A stretch of DNA of 46,460 nucleotides from assembly GCF_004341205.1 (NCBI RefSeq), contig NZ_SLUL01000019.1, positions 1 through 46,460 on the forward strand, given 5' to 3'. Below, piece after piece: positions 1-7,767 of this stretch. Positions within the stretch are counted from its first letter, which is position 1, and each line of letters opens with the position of its first letter. This DNA is from Thermolongibacillus altinsuensis. Lineage in GTDB: Bacteria; Bacillota; Bacilli; Bacillales; Anoxybacillaceae. The notes below the pieces were generated by a model. It was not told the DNA's origin. It did not search any database and saw only the letters and a program-made list of their open reading frames with translations. A program made the position numbers and the translations under genes.

Positions 1-108
1 TTCCTATTGCCTTTTTTTGGTCATTAATAGGGTATCCAATTTGATTGTGGGGTATACCGCTTCAGCCATGGTTAATTGATTTTCACAGAAAAAAGAAGGC
101 AGAGACCT

Positions 109-143
109 GAAGTGACCCCTGTCAAGTAGACAGGGGTCACTTC
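109..143. repeat. Perfect 15-bp inverted repeat (hairpin)
   Basis: Arms GAAGTGACCCCTGTC and GACAGGGGTCACTTC surround a 5-nt loop AAGTA. There is no immediate T-run, although a run of six T lies about 20 nt further on. No gene that it would terminate can be recognised to its left. It may be the end of a mobile element cut by the window edge, or a terminator. Positions 1-248 otherwise contain nothing I can assign. Confidence 0.6.
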
Positions 144-248
144 GCTTTGAGTAGGCTCTTTTTTGTGTGTCTTGTTCAATCGTGGTACTCGTAGTTCGAC
201 AATTAACGGGAAGGGGGGAGCATTTTAGCAATTCTCAAACTGGGAGTA

Positions 249-398
249 TCAAAATCCAAATCCCCATCCTGGTCCATAACCACCAAAGCCATATCCTCTC
301 CCGTAACCACCAAAGCAACCACAACCAACAATGATTAATAAGATGAACAGAACGACGATAAATGCAAGGCCAGAACCTGCATATCCTCCAGCACTCAT
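249..398 (-). CDS. YjcZ-family small sporulation-type peptide
   Basis: A 49-residue peptide too short for ordinary ORF cut-offs. It starts MSAGGYAGSGLAFIVVLFIL and has one hydrophobic segment (about residues 11-25). After this come a CGC motif and a Gly/Tyr/Phe-rich tail (repeated GYGFGGYGPGWGFGF-like units). This composition is the hallmark of the YjcZ/SscA family of tiny Bacillaceae proteins associated with spores. The ATG is preceded by GGAGGTG at a good distance. It stands alone on the minus strand. The exact role is unknown. The family call is strong by composition and the start is well supported. Confidence 0.85.
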   Translation of the reverse strand: MSAGGYAGSGLAFIVVLFILLIIVGCGCFGGYGRGYGFGGYGPGWGFGF

Positions 399-726
399 TT
401 AATTACACCTCCATTTATTTGACTTCAGTTTATAATATAGGATTTTTTATCAGTTTGATTGGGCTTACATGATTTTCTGTGAATGCTGATTATTTGTTCA
501 GTTGAACAAGAAAATTAACATAAACCAGAGACGTTAAAAAAGGGCGGAGTAAGACTCTTGTCTTCTTGACCATGTGACCACCAATTGACCACAAGTATTA
601 TAAAAAATAATGAAGATGTATGGTTTTGTACAATGTTTGAGTTAGTTAAATCACTTGAATTAAGCGCAAAATAAATGAATTTGTTAAAATGCGAAAGTCG
701 TTAATCAAGCGGGTGATGTAAACGTA

Positions 727-771
727 AAAGCGCAACAACCTTGATAGATCAAGGGGTTGCGCTTTATTTTT
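727..771 (+). terminator. Orphan rho-independent terminator-like hairpin
   Basis: AAAGCGCAA pairs with TTGCGCTTT, with an inner CCTTGAT/ATCAAGG stem, followed by an ATTTTTT tract. No protein gene is visible on the plus strand between 400 and 727, so what it terminates is unclear. The same stem sequence recurs in the terminator at 13949. Positions 400-726 hold nothing else I can assign. Confidence 0.65.
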
Positions 772-830
772 TGGGGTTTGACCACTTTACGCCGATCGAG
801 AAAAACATCAAGATGATCGATATATATATA

Positions 831-1053
831 TATATATGATAAGTTTAATTTTTCGACATGAACAAGCTTTTCTGCCACTCTCCCGAACGAAAACGCCATC
901 AGACAAATGAATTTGTCTGCCATGCGTTTTACGTTCGGAATCGGCATGCTTCTAGCATGCTTGGGCGGCAAGAAAAATCTTGCCGCCTATGGCAGAAAAG
1001 CGGTCTTCTATTCATGATGAGATATGTCGGAAACTCAACTTGAGTCTATATAG
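831..1053 (+). mobile_element. Structured MITE-like element, copy 1
   Basis: About 223 bp running from TATATATGATAAG to TCTATATAG. An outer inverted pair contains (T)TTCGACAT and ATGTCGGAAA. Inside this a perfect 12-bp pair GCTTTTCTGCCA/TGGCAGAAAAGC encloses three hairpins: AGACAAAT-GA-ATTTGTCT flanked by near-complementary CGAACG...CGTTCG arms, GCATGC-TTCTA-GCATGC, and GGCGGCAAGA-AAAA-TCTTGCCGCC. The same element occurs at 10430, 14047 and 38063. It has no convincing coding capacity: the open frame across it appears in every copy only because the DNA is repeated. It is flanked by a (TA)n run, consistent with insertion at TA-rich targets. Confidence 0.85.
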
Positions 1054-1153
1054 AATTTAAACGCGCGTACGTTCTTCAACAATATTTCATGTGTTTTTGT
1101 TATAATTTTATTATAATGAAATACATAGAATTCTATAGAAAGGGGGAAAACCA

Positions 1154-2038
1154 TTGAATGAATTGAGCAAGGTGCAGGTTCAGCATCAACGGTTATCTAC
1201 AGCAAAAATCATTAAAAGGGCAACGGCTATTTTTATCGGGGCTGTTCTAATGGCAGTAGGACTTGAAATCTTTTTAGTCCCTAATAATGTTATCGATGGG
1301 GGCATTACAGGTATTTCAATTATGCTTTCGCATATGACAGGTTTTCGTCTCGGAATCTTTATTTTTCTTTTAAACCTTCCGTTCTTTTTTATGGGTTATA
1401 AGCAAATTGGAAAAACTTTTGCGATTTCTACATTGTTTGGAATTACCGTTTTATCCATTTTTACCTCTCTGTTTCACCCTGTTCCTGCTTTCACCGAAGA
1501 CATTTTATTAGCCACCATTTTTGGAGGAATGGTTCTTGGTATGGGGGTAGGTCTTGTCATTCGATATGGTGGCGCATTGGATGGCACTGAAATACTCGCT
1601 ATACTCATGACGAAAAAACTTCCTTTCTCCGTTGGCGAGATCATTATGTTTTTTAATATCTTCATTCTAGGTGCTGCTGGATTTGTCTTCACTTGGGATC
1701 GAGCGATGTATTCGATTTTGGCCTATGCGATCGCTTTTAAAACGATTGACGTTGTCATTAAAGGATTGGATGAATCGAAGTCGGCATGGATTATTAGCGA
1801 TAATGCTAAAGCCATTGGGGAGGCTATTATGAATCGCTTAGGTCGTGGGGTTACGTATTTGAGCGGAGAAGGAGCCTTCTCTGGTGACGATAAAAAAGTG
1901 ATCTTTTGTGTTATCACACGTCTTGAGGAAGCAAAACTGAAAGAAATTGTCGAAGAAAATGACCCAAATGCTTTTTTAGCGATAGCCGATATGGCTGAGG
2001 TGCGTGGTGGACGATTTAAGAAAAGAGATATTCATTGA
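1154..2038 (+). CDS. YitT/DUF2179-family membrane protein
   Basis: A 294-residue protein with five or six membrane segments in residues ~20-200. The soluble C-terminal DUF2179 domain (about 210-290) includes the family-type string GRGVTYLSGEGAFSGDDKKV and ends ...NDPNAFLAIADMAEVRGGRFKKR. This architecture is that of the B. subtilis YitT/YqfU/YxkD/YvjA paralogues, integral membrane proteins of unclear transport or signalling role. The start is a TTG after an AAAGGGGGAAAA ribosome site. Two TATAAT boxes lie upstream at 1101 and 1112. It is monocistronic and is followed by the nested hairpin at 2051. The paralogue identity cannot be fixed. Confidence 0.88.
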   Translation: MNELSKVQVQHQRLSTAKIIKRATAIFIGAVLMAVGLEIFLVPNNVIDGGITGISIMLSHMTGFRLGIFIFLLNLPFFFMGYKQIGKTFAISTLFGITVLSIFTSLFHPVPAFTEDILLATIFGGMVLGMGVGLVIRYGGALDGTEILAILMTKKLPFSVGEIIMFFNIFILGAAGFVFTWDRAMYSILAYAIAFKTIDVVIKGLDESKSAWIISDNAKAIGEAIMNRLGRGVTYLSGEGAFSGDDKKVIFCVITRLEEAKLKEIVEENDPNAFLAIADMAEVRGGRFKKRDIH

Positions 2039-2050
2039 TATGATCCCTAC

Positions 2051-2120
2051 AGGTAGACAGTAAAACAAAGAGAACATTTGACATGATGTTCTTAAGAGTC
2101 TACCTGGGAGGGGATTTTTT
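2051..2120 (+). terminator. Nested hairpin and T-run downstream of the yitT-type gene
   Basis: AGGTAGAC (2051-2058) pairs with GTCTACCT (2098-2105). A second hairpin AGAACAT/ATGTTCT (2071-2077 with 2086-2092) lies inside it. GGGAGGGGATTTTTT follows. It probably ends transcription of the upstream gene, although the structure is more elaborate than a simple terminator. Confidence 0.5.
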
Positions 2121-2290
2121 ATGGCTTTTAACACATCCTACGGGAAAGGCGCTTTTTTGTTATGAGCACATTGTATTTCATTGATTAATCAACACGCCTG
2201 CGGTAAACTAAAACTAAATAAAAATAAATGGATTTTTTTCTAAAAATTGTTGTTATTGGCATAAAGGGAATGAAAAGGAGAGGGATTGCT

Positions 2291-2449
2291 TTGTTAAATA
2301 TAATAATAGGGATTGTAATTTTACTTGTAGGATTGTATTTGATGTTTAGATTTTTTGGAAGTTTACCTAGCTTAAAAAAACGAGATGAACACAACAAAAA
2401 CAATCCCATGGATGATGTTATCTACCCACCTAATAGTGGAGGATATTAG
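2291..2449 (+). CDS. Small single-pass membrane protein, unknown
   Basis: A 52-residue product with one hydrophobic helix (residues ~2-22), then a charged, Asn-rich tail ending DVIYPPNSGGY. I chose the TTG at 2291 because AAAGGAGAGGG sits 7 nt ahead of it. The same frame is open from an ATG at 2228 and another at 2270, but neither has a comparable ribosome site. I do not recognise a family. Small membrane proteins of this kind are common between housekeeping genes in Bacillaceae. Confidence 0.55.
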   Translation: MLNIIIGIVILLVGLYLMFRFFGSLPSLKKRDEHNKNNPMDDVIYPPNSGGY

Positions 2450-2506
2450 ACTTTTTAGTCGACAACAAACGATAACAGGACAAAAATAAAAAGTTGGTGA
2501 ACGATT

Positions 2507-2812
2507 GTGAATCATCGATATGATGAGTCGTCCTCATCTTTTGATTATAAGACATATACACCGCAACATAGGGATGTTGTTATCTGTTTTGATGGATCTG
2601 TATTTTTGATCACAAACGGAAAATTATTTGGTCCGACTGCATACGTTCTTGCAGGCTCAACTTCTGATCAAACGATGATATTTTTAAAGTATCAAGGCAT
2701 GAGCCTCGAAGAAGTAGTCAGCATGATCCATAAAAATCATGGAATACAAAAAGTTGAAAGGGGATTCAAAAGCATAATAAAAAATATGATCAAGCCAACA
2801 ATCGGTTTTTGA
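2507..2812 (+). CDS. Hypothetical protein, 101 residues
   Basis: A GTG-started frame with no membrane segment. The first 20 residues are Ser/Tyr-rich (a DESSSSFDY stretch). A compact β-rich centre follows (RDVVICFDGSVFLITNGKLFG) and then a basic C-terminus. The ribosome site is weak (GGTGA), so the start is uncertain. It ends about 55 bases before the terminator at 2869, which fits it being a real unit together with the small gene upstream. No family recognised. Confidence 0.5.
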   Translation: MNHRYDESSSSFDYKTYTPQHRDVVICFDGSVFLITNGKLFGPTAYVLAGSTSDQTMIFLKYQGMSLEEVVSMIHKNHGIQKVERGFKSIIKNMIKPTIGF

Positions 2813-2868
2813 TTGAAACGTGATATAGATTTGTTTCAAAATGTAAACCAAGTGATGTAAAACGAAAG

Positions 2869-2899
2869 AGACAATGCCGATCGCGGTATTGTCTTTTTC
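2869..2899 (+). terminator. Rho-independent terminator
   Basis: An 11-bp stem AGACAATGCCG/CGGTATTGTCT (one G-U pair), loop ATCG, then TTTTTC. It separates the small genes from the two-component system downstream. Confidence 0.85.
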
Positions 2900-2950
2900 T
2901 GTACATGATTTTTCAAGAATATTCTTACTAAAAAGGGGACGGAAGAACCG

Positions 2951-4087
2951 GTGAGAAATGAAAAACAGCGAATACAGGAGTTGCAAACATTAAAAACGAT
3001 TGCGGAAACGTTAAATGAAGCGAACGATTTAGAGGAAATGCTGCATACGGTGTTAAAACAACTCATGCATGTGACACAGTTAGAATGTGGATGGATTTTT
3101 TTAATCGATGAAAAGGGAGCCTATTCCCTTGTCGCAGATCATGAGTTGCCTCCAGCGCTCATATGGGAGAACAAAAAACCGATGTGCGAAGGGGATTGCT
3201 GGTGTTTAAACCGCTATAACGATGGACGATTAGAGAGAGCAGTGAATATTATTGAATGCAAGCGTTTAGAAGATGCAATGGAAGAAAAATGGGGAGATAC
3301 GAAAGGAATTACTCATCATGCGACCGTTCCTTTGCGTGCGGGTGATGAAAAGTTTGGGTTATTAAATGTGGCTTCACCGAATAAAACCTATTTTACAAAT
3401 GAAGAACTTGCCTTGCTTGAATCCGTAGCGTTTCAAATTGGGACGGCAATCAAGCGGATTAAGCTCGTCGAAAACGAACAAAAATTAGCGCTTTTAGCGG
3501 AAAGGAACCGGTTGGCGCGCGACTTGCATGATTCCGTGAACCAATTGCTTTTTTCGCTCATGCTTACAGCGCGCGGAGCGAAGGAAATGACGACGGATGA
3601 ACAGATGCAGGAGACATTGGATTATATTCAACAATTAGCCCAAGAAGCGCTTCAAGAAATGCGCTCATTAATTTGGCAGCTTCGTCCGCAAGGGTTGGAA
3701 AACGGGGTAGCCAGCGCGTTAATGAATTATGGAAACATGTTAGGGCTAAACGTAGAGATGGACATTCAAGGTGTCATTGATTTGCCAAATGATGTCGAAG
3801 AATGCTTATGGCGTGTTGGTCAAGAAGCGCTCAATAACTGTAAAAAACATGCGGGAGTTTCAACGGTATCCATTTTCATTGCTGTGAAAAATAAGCAAGT
3901 TAAAATGAAAATTACAGATAAAGGCTGCGGTTTTAATTACAGGGATGAAGAAATGCCGTCTCTTGGGCTAAAAAGCATGAAAGAACGAATCGAAGCCATG
4001 AATGGTACTTTTCATATAAAAAGCGCGATCGGCAAAGGAACAACCGTTCAAACGTTGATTCCATTGAAAGGAGAGAGAGCAAAATGA
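2951..4087 (+). CDS. yhcY: GAF-domain NarL-type sensor histidine kinase (YhcY-like)
   Basis: 378 residues with no membrane segment, so a cytoplasmic sensor. A GAF domain spans about 20-170. It is followed by a HisKA_3 dimerisation helix with RLARDLHDSVNQLLFS (phospho-acceptor His193). The HATPase_c domain carries the N box (QEALNNCKKHA), G1 (DKGCGF) and G2 (GLKSMKERI) signatures. The GAF domain holds four closely spaced cysteines, C79, C83, C85 (MCEGDCWC) and C103, that could bind a metal or react with oxidants. The start is GTG. The stop overlaps the next ATG by 4 nt. Length, domains and the following regulator/reductase pair match B. subtilis yhcY-yhcZ-yhdA. The signal sensed is unknown. 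Confidence 0.9.
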   Translation: MRNEKQRIQELQTLKTIAETLNEANDLEEMLHTVLKQLMHVTQLECGWIFLIDEKGAYSLVADHELPPALIWENKKPMCEGDCWCLNRYNDGRLERAVNIIECKRLEDAMEEKWGDTKGITHHATVPLRAGDEKFGLLNVASPNKTYFTNEELALLESVAFQIGTAIKRIKLVENEQKLALLAERNRLARDLHDSVNQLLFSLMLTARGAKEMTTDEQMQETLDYIQQLAQEALQEMRSLIWQLRPQGLENGVASALMNYGNMLGLNVEMDIQGVIDLPNDVEECLWRVGQEALNNCKKHAGVSTVSIFIAVKNKQVKMKITDKGCGFNYRDEEMPSLGLKSMKERIEAMNGTFHIKSAIGKGTTVQTLIPLKGERAK

Positions 4088-4719
4088 CGATCAAAGTGTT
4101 GATTGCGGATGACCATCATGTCGTTCGCCGAGGGTTGGTCTTTTTTCTAAAAACACAACAAGATCTGGAAATTGTCGGCGAAGCGGCAAATGGCGAAGAG
4201 GCGTTAGCGCTCGTTGGGAAACTTCAACCCGATGTGGTTCTCATGGATTTAGTCATGCCGGTAATGGACGGAATTGAAGCGACAAAGAAAATAAAAGAGC
4301 GGTTTTCTCATACAAAAATACTGATTTTGACAAGTTTTGCCGATCAAGATCACGTGATTCCTGCCATTCGCGCCGGCGCATCAGGGTATCAGTTAAAGGA
4401 TATTGAACCCGATCAGCTTGTCGAAGCGATTAAATCTGTATATAGAGGAGAAAGCCAGCTTCATCCAAAGGTGACTTCCCATGTGATCACGCATTTATCT
4501 CAAGGGGACAAAGAAGAGAAGTTATTAGAGGAATTAACAAAGCGTGAAACAGAAGTATTGGCGGAAATCGCAAAAGGAAAAAGCAATAAAGAAATCGCAG
4601 CGTCATTAATGATTACGGAAAAAACGGTGAAAACGCATGTATCCAATATTTTAGCGAAGTTAAACTTAGCTGACCGCACGCAAGCGGCTCTCTATGCGGT
4701 TAAACATCTCAGACTTTAG
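4084..4719 (+). CDS. yhcZ: NarL/LuxR-type response regulator (YhcZ-like)
   Basis: 211 residues. The receiver domain (1-120) has acidic pocket D9/D10, phospho-acceptor D55 in VVLMDLVMP and the conserved Lys in QLKDI. The C-terminal LuxR helix-turn-helix (about 148-207) reads LTKRETEVLAEIAKGKSNKEIA. It is the partner of the kinase, with an ATGA overlap. It probably controls the reductase/exporter pair that follows and perhaps itself. A short CAGAC/GTCTG stem sits over the stop codon and may modulate read-through into yhdA. Confidence 0.93.
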   Translation: MTIKVLIADDHHVVRRGLVFFLKTQQDLEIVGEAANGEEALALVGKLQPDVVLMDLVMPVMDGIEATKKIKERFSHTKILILTSFADQDHVIPAIRAGASGYQLKDIEPDQLVEAIKSVYRGESQLHPKVTSHVITHLSQGDKEEKLLEELTKRETEVLAEIAKGKSNKEIAASLMITEKTVKTHVSNILAKLNLADRTQAALYAVKHLRL

Positions 4720-4833
4720 TCTGAAAAAAGCTGTGGCTATTTTCGTAGGAAAAGTTCACTCCATTCGCCGATTTGTGCGGGATCCGTATTGTCTACAATA
4801 GAAATAGAAAAAACAAATGAAGGAGAGATTCAA

Positions 4834-5364
4834 ATGAATATGGTTGTCATCAATGGAAGTCCGCGCAAATCGGGAAGAACAGGTATGGTTGCGAGATGGA
4901 TTGCTTCACAATACGGAGCGAAGTTAATCGATTTAAGCGAAGGAACATTGCCTCTTTACAACGGAGAAGATCGTCAGGATTTGTTACAGTCTGTAAAACA
5001 GTTGCGAAAAGCGATTCAAGAGGCAGATGGCGTGATTCTCTGCTCCCCTGAGTATCACAACGCCATGAGCGGAGCGTTGAAAAATGCCCTTGATTTTCTA
5101 GGAAGTGACGAATTTAAACATAAACCTGTCGCATTGATTGCGGTTGGCGGAGGCGGCAAAGGCGGGATCAACGCGCTAAATAACATGCGCATCGTGATGA
5201 GAGGTGTTTATGCGAATGCCATTCCTCGGCAGCTTGTGCTAGATCCGTCTTGCTTTGTTAGCGGCACATTAACAGAAACAGCGGCCCAGCAAGTAGAAGG
5301 AGTGATTTCAGAGTTAAAACGCTACATGAAAGCATTTGAAATGTTGAAGGTGCAATATGAGTAG
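4834..5364 (+). CDS. yhdA: NADPH-dependent FMN reductase / azoreductase (YhdA-like)
   Basis: 176 residues of flavodoxin-like fold. The N-terminal phosphate loop is VVINGSPRKSGRTGMV (residues ~3-18), followed by CSPEYHNAMSGALKNALDFL, the YhdA/ChrR-type flavin-contact motif, and AVGGGGKGGINAL. The ATG at 4834 is chosen because AAGGAG lies just ahead of it; an upstream in-frame TTG at 4789 has none. B. subtilis YhdA reduces azo dyes and quinone-like substrates with NADPH. Its place after a cysteine-containing sensor kinase and before an exporter suggests a redox or xenobiotic response. It overlaps the transporter gene by 8 nt. Confidence 0.9.
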   Translation: MNMVVINGSPRKSGRTGMVARWIASQYGAKLIDLSEGTLPLYNGEDRQDLLQSVKQLRKAIQEADGVILCSPEYHNAMSGALKNALDFLGSDEFKHKPVALIAVGGGGKGGINALNNMRIVMRGVYANAIPRQLVLDPSCFVSGTLTETAAQQVEGVISELKRYMKAFEMLKVQYE

Positions 5365-6580
5365 CCTTTATCGTGACAGACGTTTATATCATTTGCTCAT
5401 CGCTAACACCTTTTCATCCGTCGGGACGGGAATGACCCTGCTGTCGATTCCATGGCTGCTAATTCAAAAAAGCGGCGGGGAAACGTTATTTGGTTACATT
5501 ACCTTAACCATGACCATCATGATGTTCATTCTTACGCCTTATACTGGAGTGATGATTGATCGTTTTTCAAGAAAGGCGATATTGCTTGCAGGAGAGGCAA
5601 TTGGTTTTACAATCACCGTCGCTTTTGCTTTCATGGGATTTGCGGGAATAGAGTATCAAATATGGCATTTAGCGATTTTATACGCAAGCGGCGTTCTCTA
5701 TTATTTTCTCTTTTATCCGACGTTGTTTGCGTTAAATCAAGAATTATTTGACCGCAGCCAATATAAACAGTTGAACGGAATCTTGGAGATTCAAGGACAG
5801 CTTGCCACCGTTTTGTCCGGCGGAATCGCAAGTATACTAATGGCAAAAGTGGCTCTTCATTGGATTTTGTTATTCGATGTATGTACGTATTTGGTAGCGA
5901 TTTATTGCTTATGGAAGATTCCATATCATCGCCAGCTTCGTTCTGTTCATCACGTTTCGTTTTGGCATAAAATGACGGAAGGTTATCGTTATATGCGTGC
6001 TTATCCATCATTATTTTGGTTTTTGCTTGCTTCGTTTATGCCGTTTATCGGTGTGATGATGACGAACTACCTTCATCCGATTTATATATCAACCGTGCTG
6101 AAAGAAGACGGTTCGGTGTATGGAACACAAAGCATGATGTATGGGTTTGGCGCGGCGTTTGCCGGTTTGGTCATTCCATTTGTCATTAAGCGAATCGGAA
6201 ATGAAGCTGCAATTGTCATGAATGTAGGGATTTATACAATAGCGATCACGATGTTTCTTGCTTTTCAACATACCCTCATTTTCTACATGCTTGTGGTTTG
6301 TATGGCATTCGGCAATGCAGGAACGAGAGTCGCACGCAGTTCATTGATGATGGAACTCATTCCGAATGATAAAATCGGCCGTGTCGACAGCTTGTTTCGC
6401 GCTGTTGGTTTGATGATTCGCGTTTTGTTGTTATCCGTTTTCACGGGTGCGGTCTCGTTGGAAAGCGTCATGATCCCATATGCCATTTTAAGTGCGGTAT
6501 TATTTGTTTCGCTGCTAACGGTATTGGGGTTAATGAAAAACGTGAAAAAAGAGGAAACCAATATGTCACAAGCGATGTAA
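5357..6580 (+). CDS. MFS transporter (drug-exporter type)
   Basis: 407 residues with about 12 membrane segments. The loop 2-3 motif is GVMIDRFSRKAILLAGE. The sequence resembles the MFS_3/enterobactin-exporter-like group of Gram-positive exporters. It is translationally coupled to the reductase (8-nt overlap), and a strong terminator follows. The pairing of a two-component system, a flavin reductase and an exporter suggests detoxification: the reductase modifies, or the pump expels, a redox-active compound. The substrate is not predictable. Confidence 0.85.
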   Translation: MSSLYRDRRLYHLLIANTFSSVGTGMTLLSIPWLLIQKSGGETLFGYITLTMTIMMFILTPYTGVMIDRFSRKAILLAGEAIGFTITVAFAFMGFAGIEYQIWHLAILYASGVLYYFLFYPTLFALNQELFDRSQYKQLNGILEIQGQLATVLSGGIASILMAKVALHWILLFDVCTYLVAIYCLWKIPYHRQLRSVHHVSFWHKMTEGYRYMRAYPSLFWFLLASFMPFIGVMMTNYLHPIYISTVLKEDGSVYGTQSMMYGFGAAFAGLVIPFVIKRIGNEAAIVMNVGIYTIAITMFLAFQHTLIFYMLVVCMAFGNAGTRVARSSLMMELIPNDKIGRVDSLFRAVGLMIRVLLLSVFTGAVSLESVMIPYAILSAVLFVSLLTVLGLMKNVKKEETNMSQAM

Positions 6581-6655
6581 GAGGCTGACTCATGATGATT
6601 TCTGATCATGTCCAAATGAAGGGAGCTGGCTCATTTTTGAGTCTGCCTCTTTTCA
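6579..6655 (+). terminator. Long-stem rho-independent terminator
   Basis: AAGAGGCTGACTCA pairs with TGAGTCTGCCTCTT (one mismatch) around a loop that itself contains TGATCA, followed by TTTCATTTTG. It overlaps the stop codon of the MFS gene and closes the yhcYZ-yhdA-MFS operon. Confidence 0.8.
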
Positions 6656-6823
6656 TTTTGTTGAGTAGTGTCCATTCATCTCTAGCGCATGATCAATATA
6701 GCGAAGCAGAGCGGTTAAGCGCTTTTCGATGACAGAATCATCATGTTCGAAGTTATGAAGGAACAATGTATTAAAGCTTTTTAAACAGATAGAGCACTTT
6801 AACTGATCGATGAGAATACGAAG
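6653..6823 (-). pseudogene. Possible C-terminal remnant of a helical (regulator-like) protein
   Basis: A minus-strand frame with no start reads LRILIDQLKCSICLKSFNTL (upstream part) and ends HALEMNGHYSTK before its stop. It looks coding (amphipathic helices, no rare pattern) and is preceded by a stop codon. It resembles the C-terminal tail of a TetR-like regulator but is too short to prove. It may simply be an open frame by chance. Confidence 0.3.
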
Positions 6824-6849
6824 CTAATACGCTTGACAGTCATTCCGGT

Positions 6850-7554
6850 TTATTGGTACAAAAAGATTTTTAAGTTCTCGTTATCATCAATCGTCGCTAA
6901 CAAAATGTCGTTGATGTCCGCATTGTATGTTATTTTGATTCTGTTTTTCAGCCACATTTCGTCTTTGCCGATTTGATTTAATTCATTAAGATTAATTTTC
7001 CCTTCTTTAATGATTGTTCTGGGAAAAGCAAACGGTTTTGCCGCTAACTGCATATCCGCTGGGGTTAGCGCTTGATGTTGGGGATTTAAAAAAAACGAAA
7101 TCGTGCCATCTGGCTCCCATAATGCAAGAGCAATCTTTTGAACATCTTCGATTTTTTCTTTTCTTAATTCTGATAATAGAAAATCAATGGATACTCTTGC
7201 TTTGGCTAAGTTTTTATAAACGATTTGCCCACTTTTGATAATGGGAAAGGGAGAAGGCTCCAGCCAATTTCTAAATTTGCCCCATTTTAGACTCAAAAAT
7301 ACACCAACGGTATATAAACTAACCAATACCGCCATCGTTGTCATCGATCCCTTCAGTCCCAATTGCTCGTCAGATAAAGGGTGGGCAATAATGTTTCCAA
7401 GCAATAAAGCCATCATAAAATCAAGCAGTCTTAACTGAGAAATGGATCGTTGCCCCATGATTTTAGCCGCAAAGAGTAAAAAGAAAAAAGCAACAATGGC
7501 TCTTAAGATCCACTGAATGGCAGTAAGCGATTCCTGGCCATGAAAAAAATCCAT
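6850..7554 (-). CDS. DUF421 (YetF/YcaP-type) membrane protein
   Basis: 234 residues. Three membrane helices lie in residues ~12-90, with the family motif IMGQRSISQLRLLDFMMALLLG. The cytosolic DUF421 domain contains PFPIIKSGQIVYKNLAKARVSIDFLLSELR and the tail GTISFFLNPQHQALTP. Several DUF421 paralogues occur in Bacillus (YdfS, YdfR, YetF, YkjA, YrbG) and some sit in spore membranes, but no biochemical role is established here. It is transcribed divergently from the CPBP gene. The 213-base gap between them contains a TATAAT box at 7697. Confidence 0.9.
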   Translation of the reverse strand: MDFFHGQESLTAIQWILRAIVAFFFLLFAAKIMGQRSISQLRLLDFMMALLLGNIIAHPLSDEQLGLKGSMTTMAVLVSLYTVGVFLSLKWGKFRNWLEPSPFPIIKSGQIVYKNLAKARVSIDFLLSELRKEKIEDVQKIALALWEPDGTISFFLNPQHQALTPADMQLAAKPFAFPRTIIKEGKINLNELNQIGKDEMWLKNRIKITYNADINDILLATIDDNENLKIFLYQ

Positions 7555-7767
7555 CTACATTCACGTCCTCAGTTTTGATCATATAGGAATTTCATCCATT
7601 GTTATTATTGCCTGCAAATCCATGATTATGAGGAGGAAGTAACAAACCAATCGAACCATGGTATACAAAAAAGACCGAAATAGATAAAATTATTACTATA
7701 ATGATTAGAGGATACTATGTTCAATATAAGAGCATACATGATGAATTATATTAGAAGGAGTGGGGAT

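Noticed and set aside
4-231. 75-residue minus-strand frame at the left edge
   Set aside because: It spans the 109-143 inverted repeat, has no ribosome site and no recognisable family. It might be a fragment of a transposon end but this cannot be supported.
819-838. (TA)n run as a microsatellite locus
   Set aside because: It is short and is partly the terminal TATATA of the MITE-like element, so it needs no separate explanation.
705-971. 88-residue minus-strand frame
   Set aside because: It consists of MITE copy 1 plus the orphan terminator, a repeat-derived artefact.
5631-6011. 126-residue minus-strand frame inside the MFS gene
   Set aside because: It lies opposite a clearly coding transporter and lacks start signals and family motifs.
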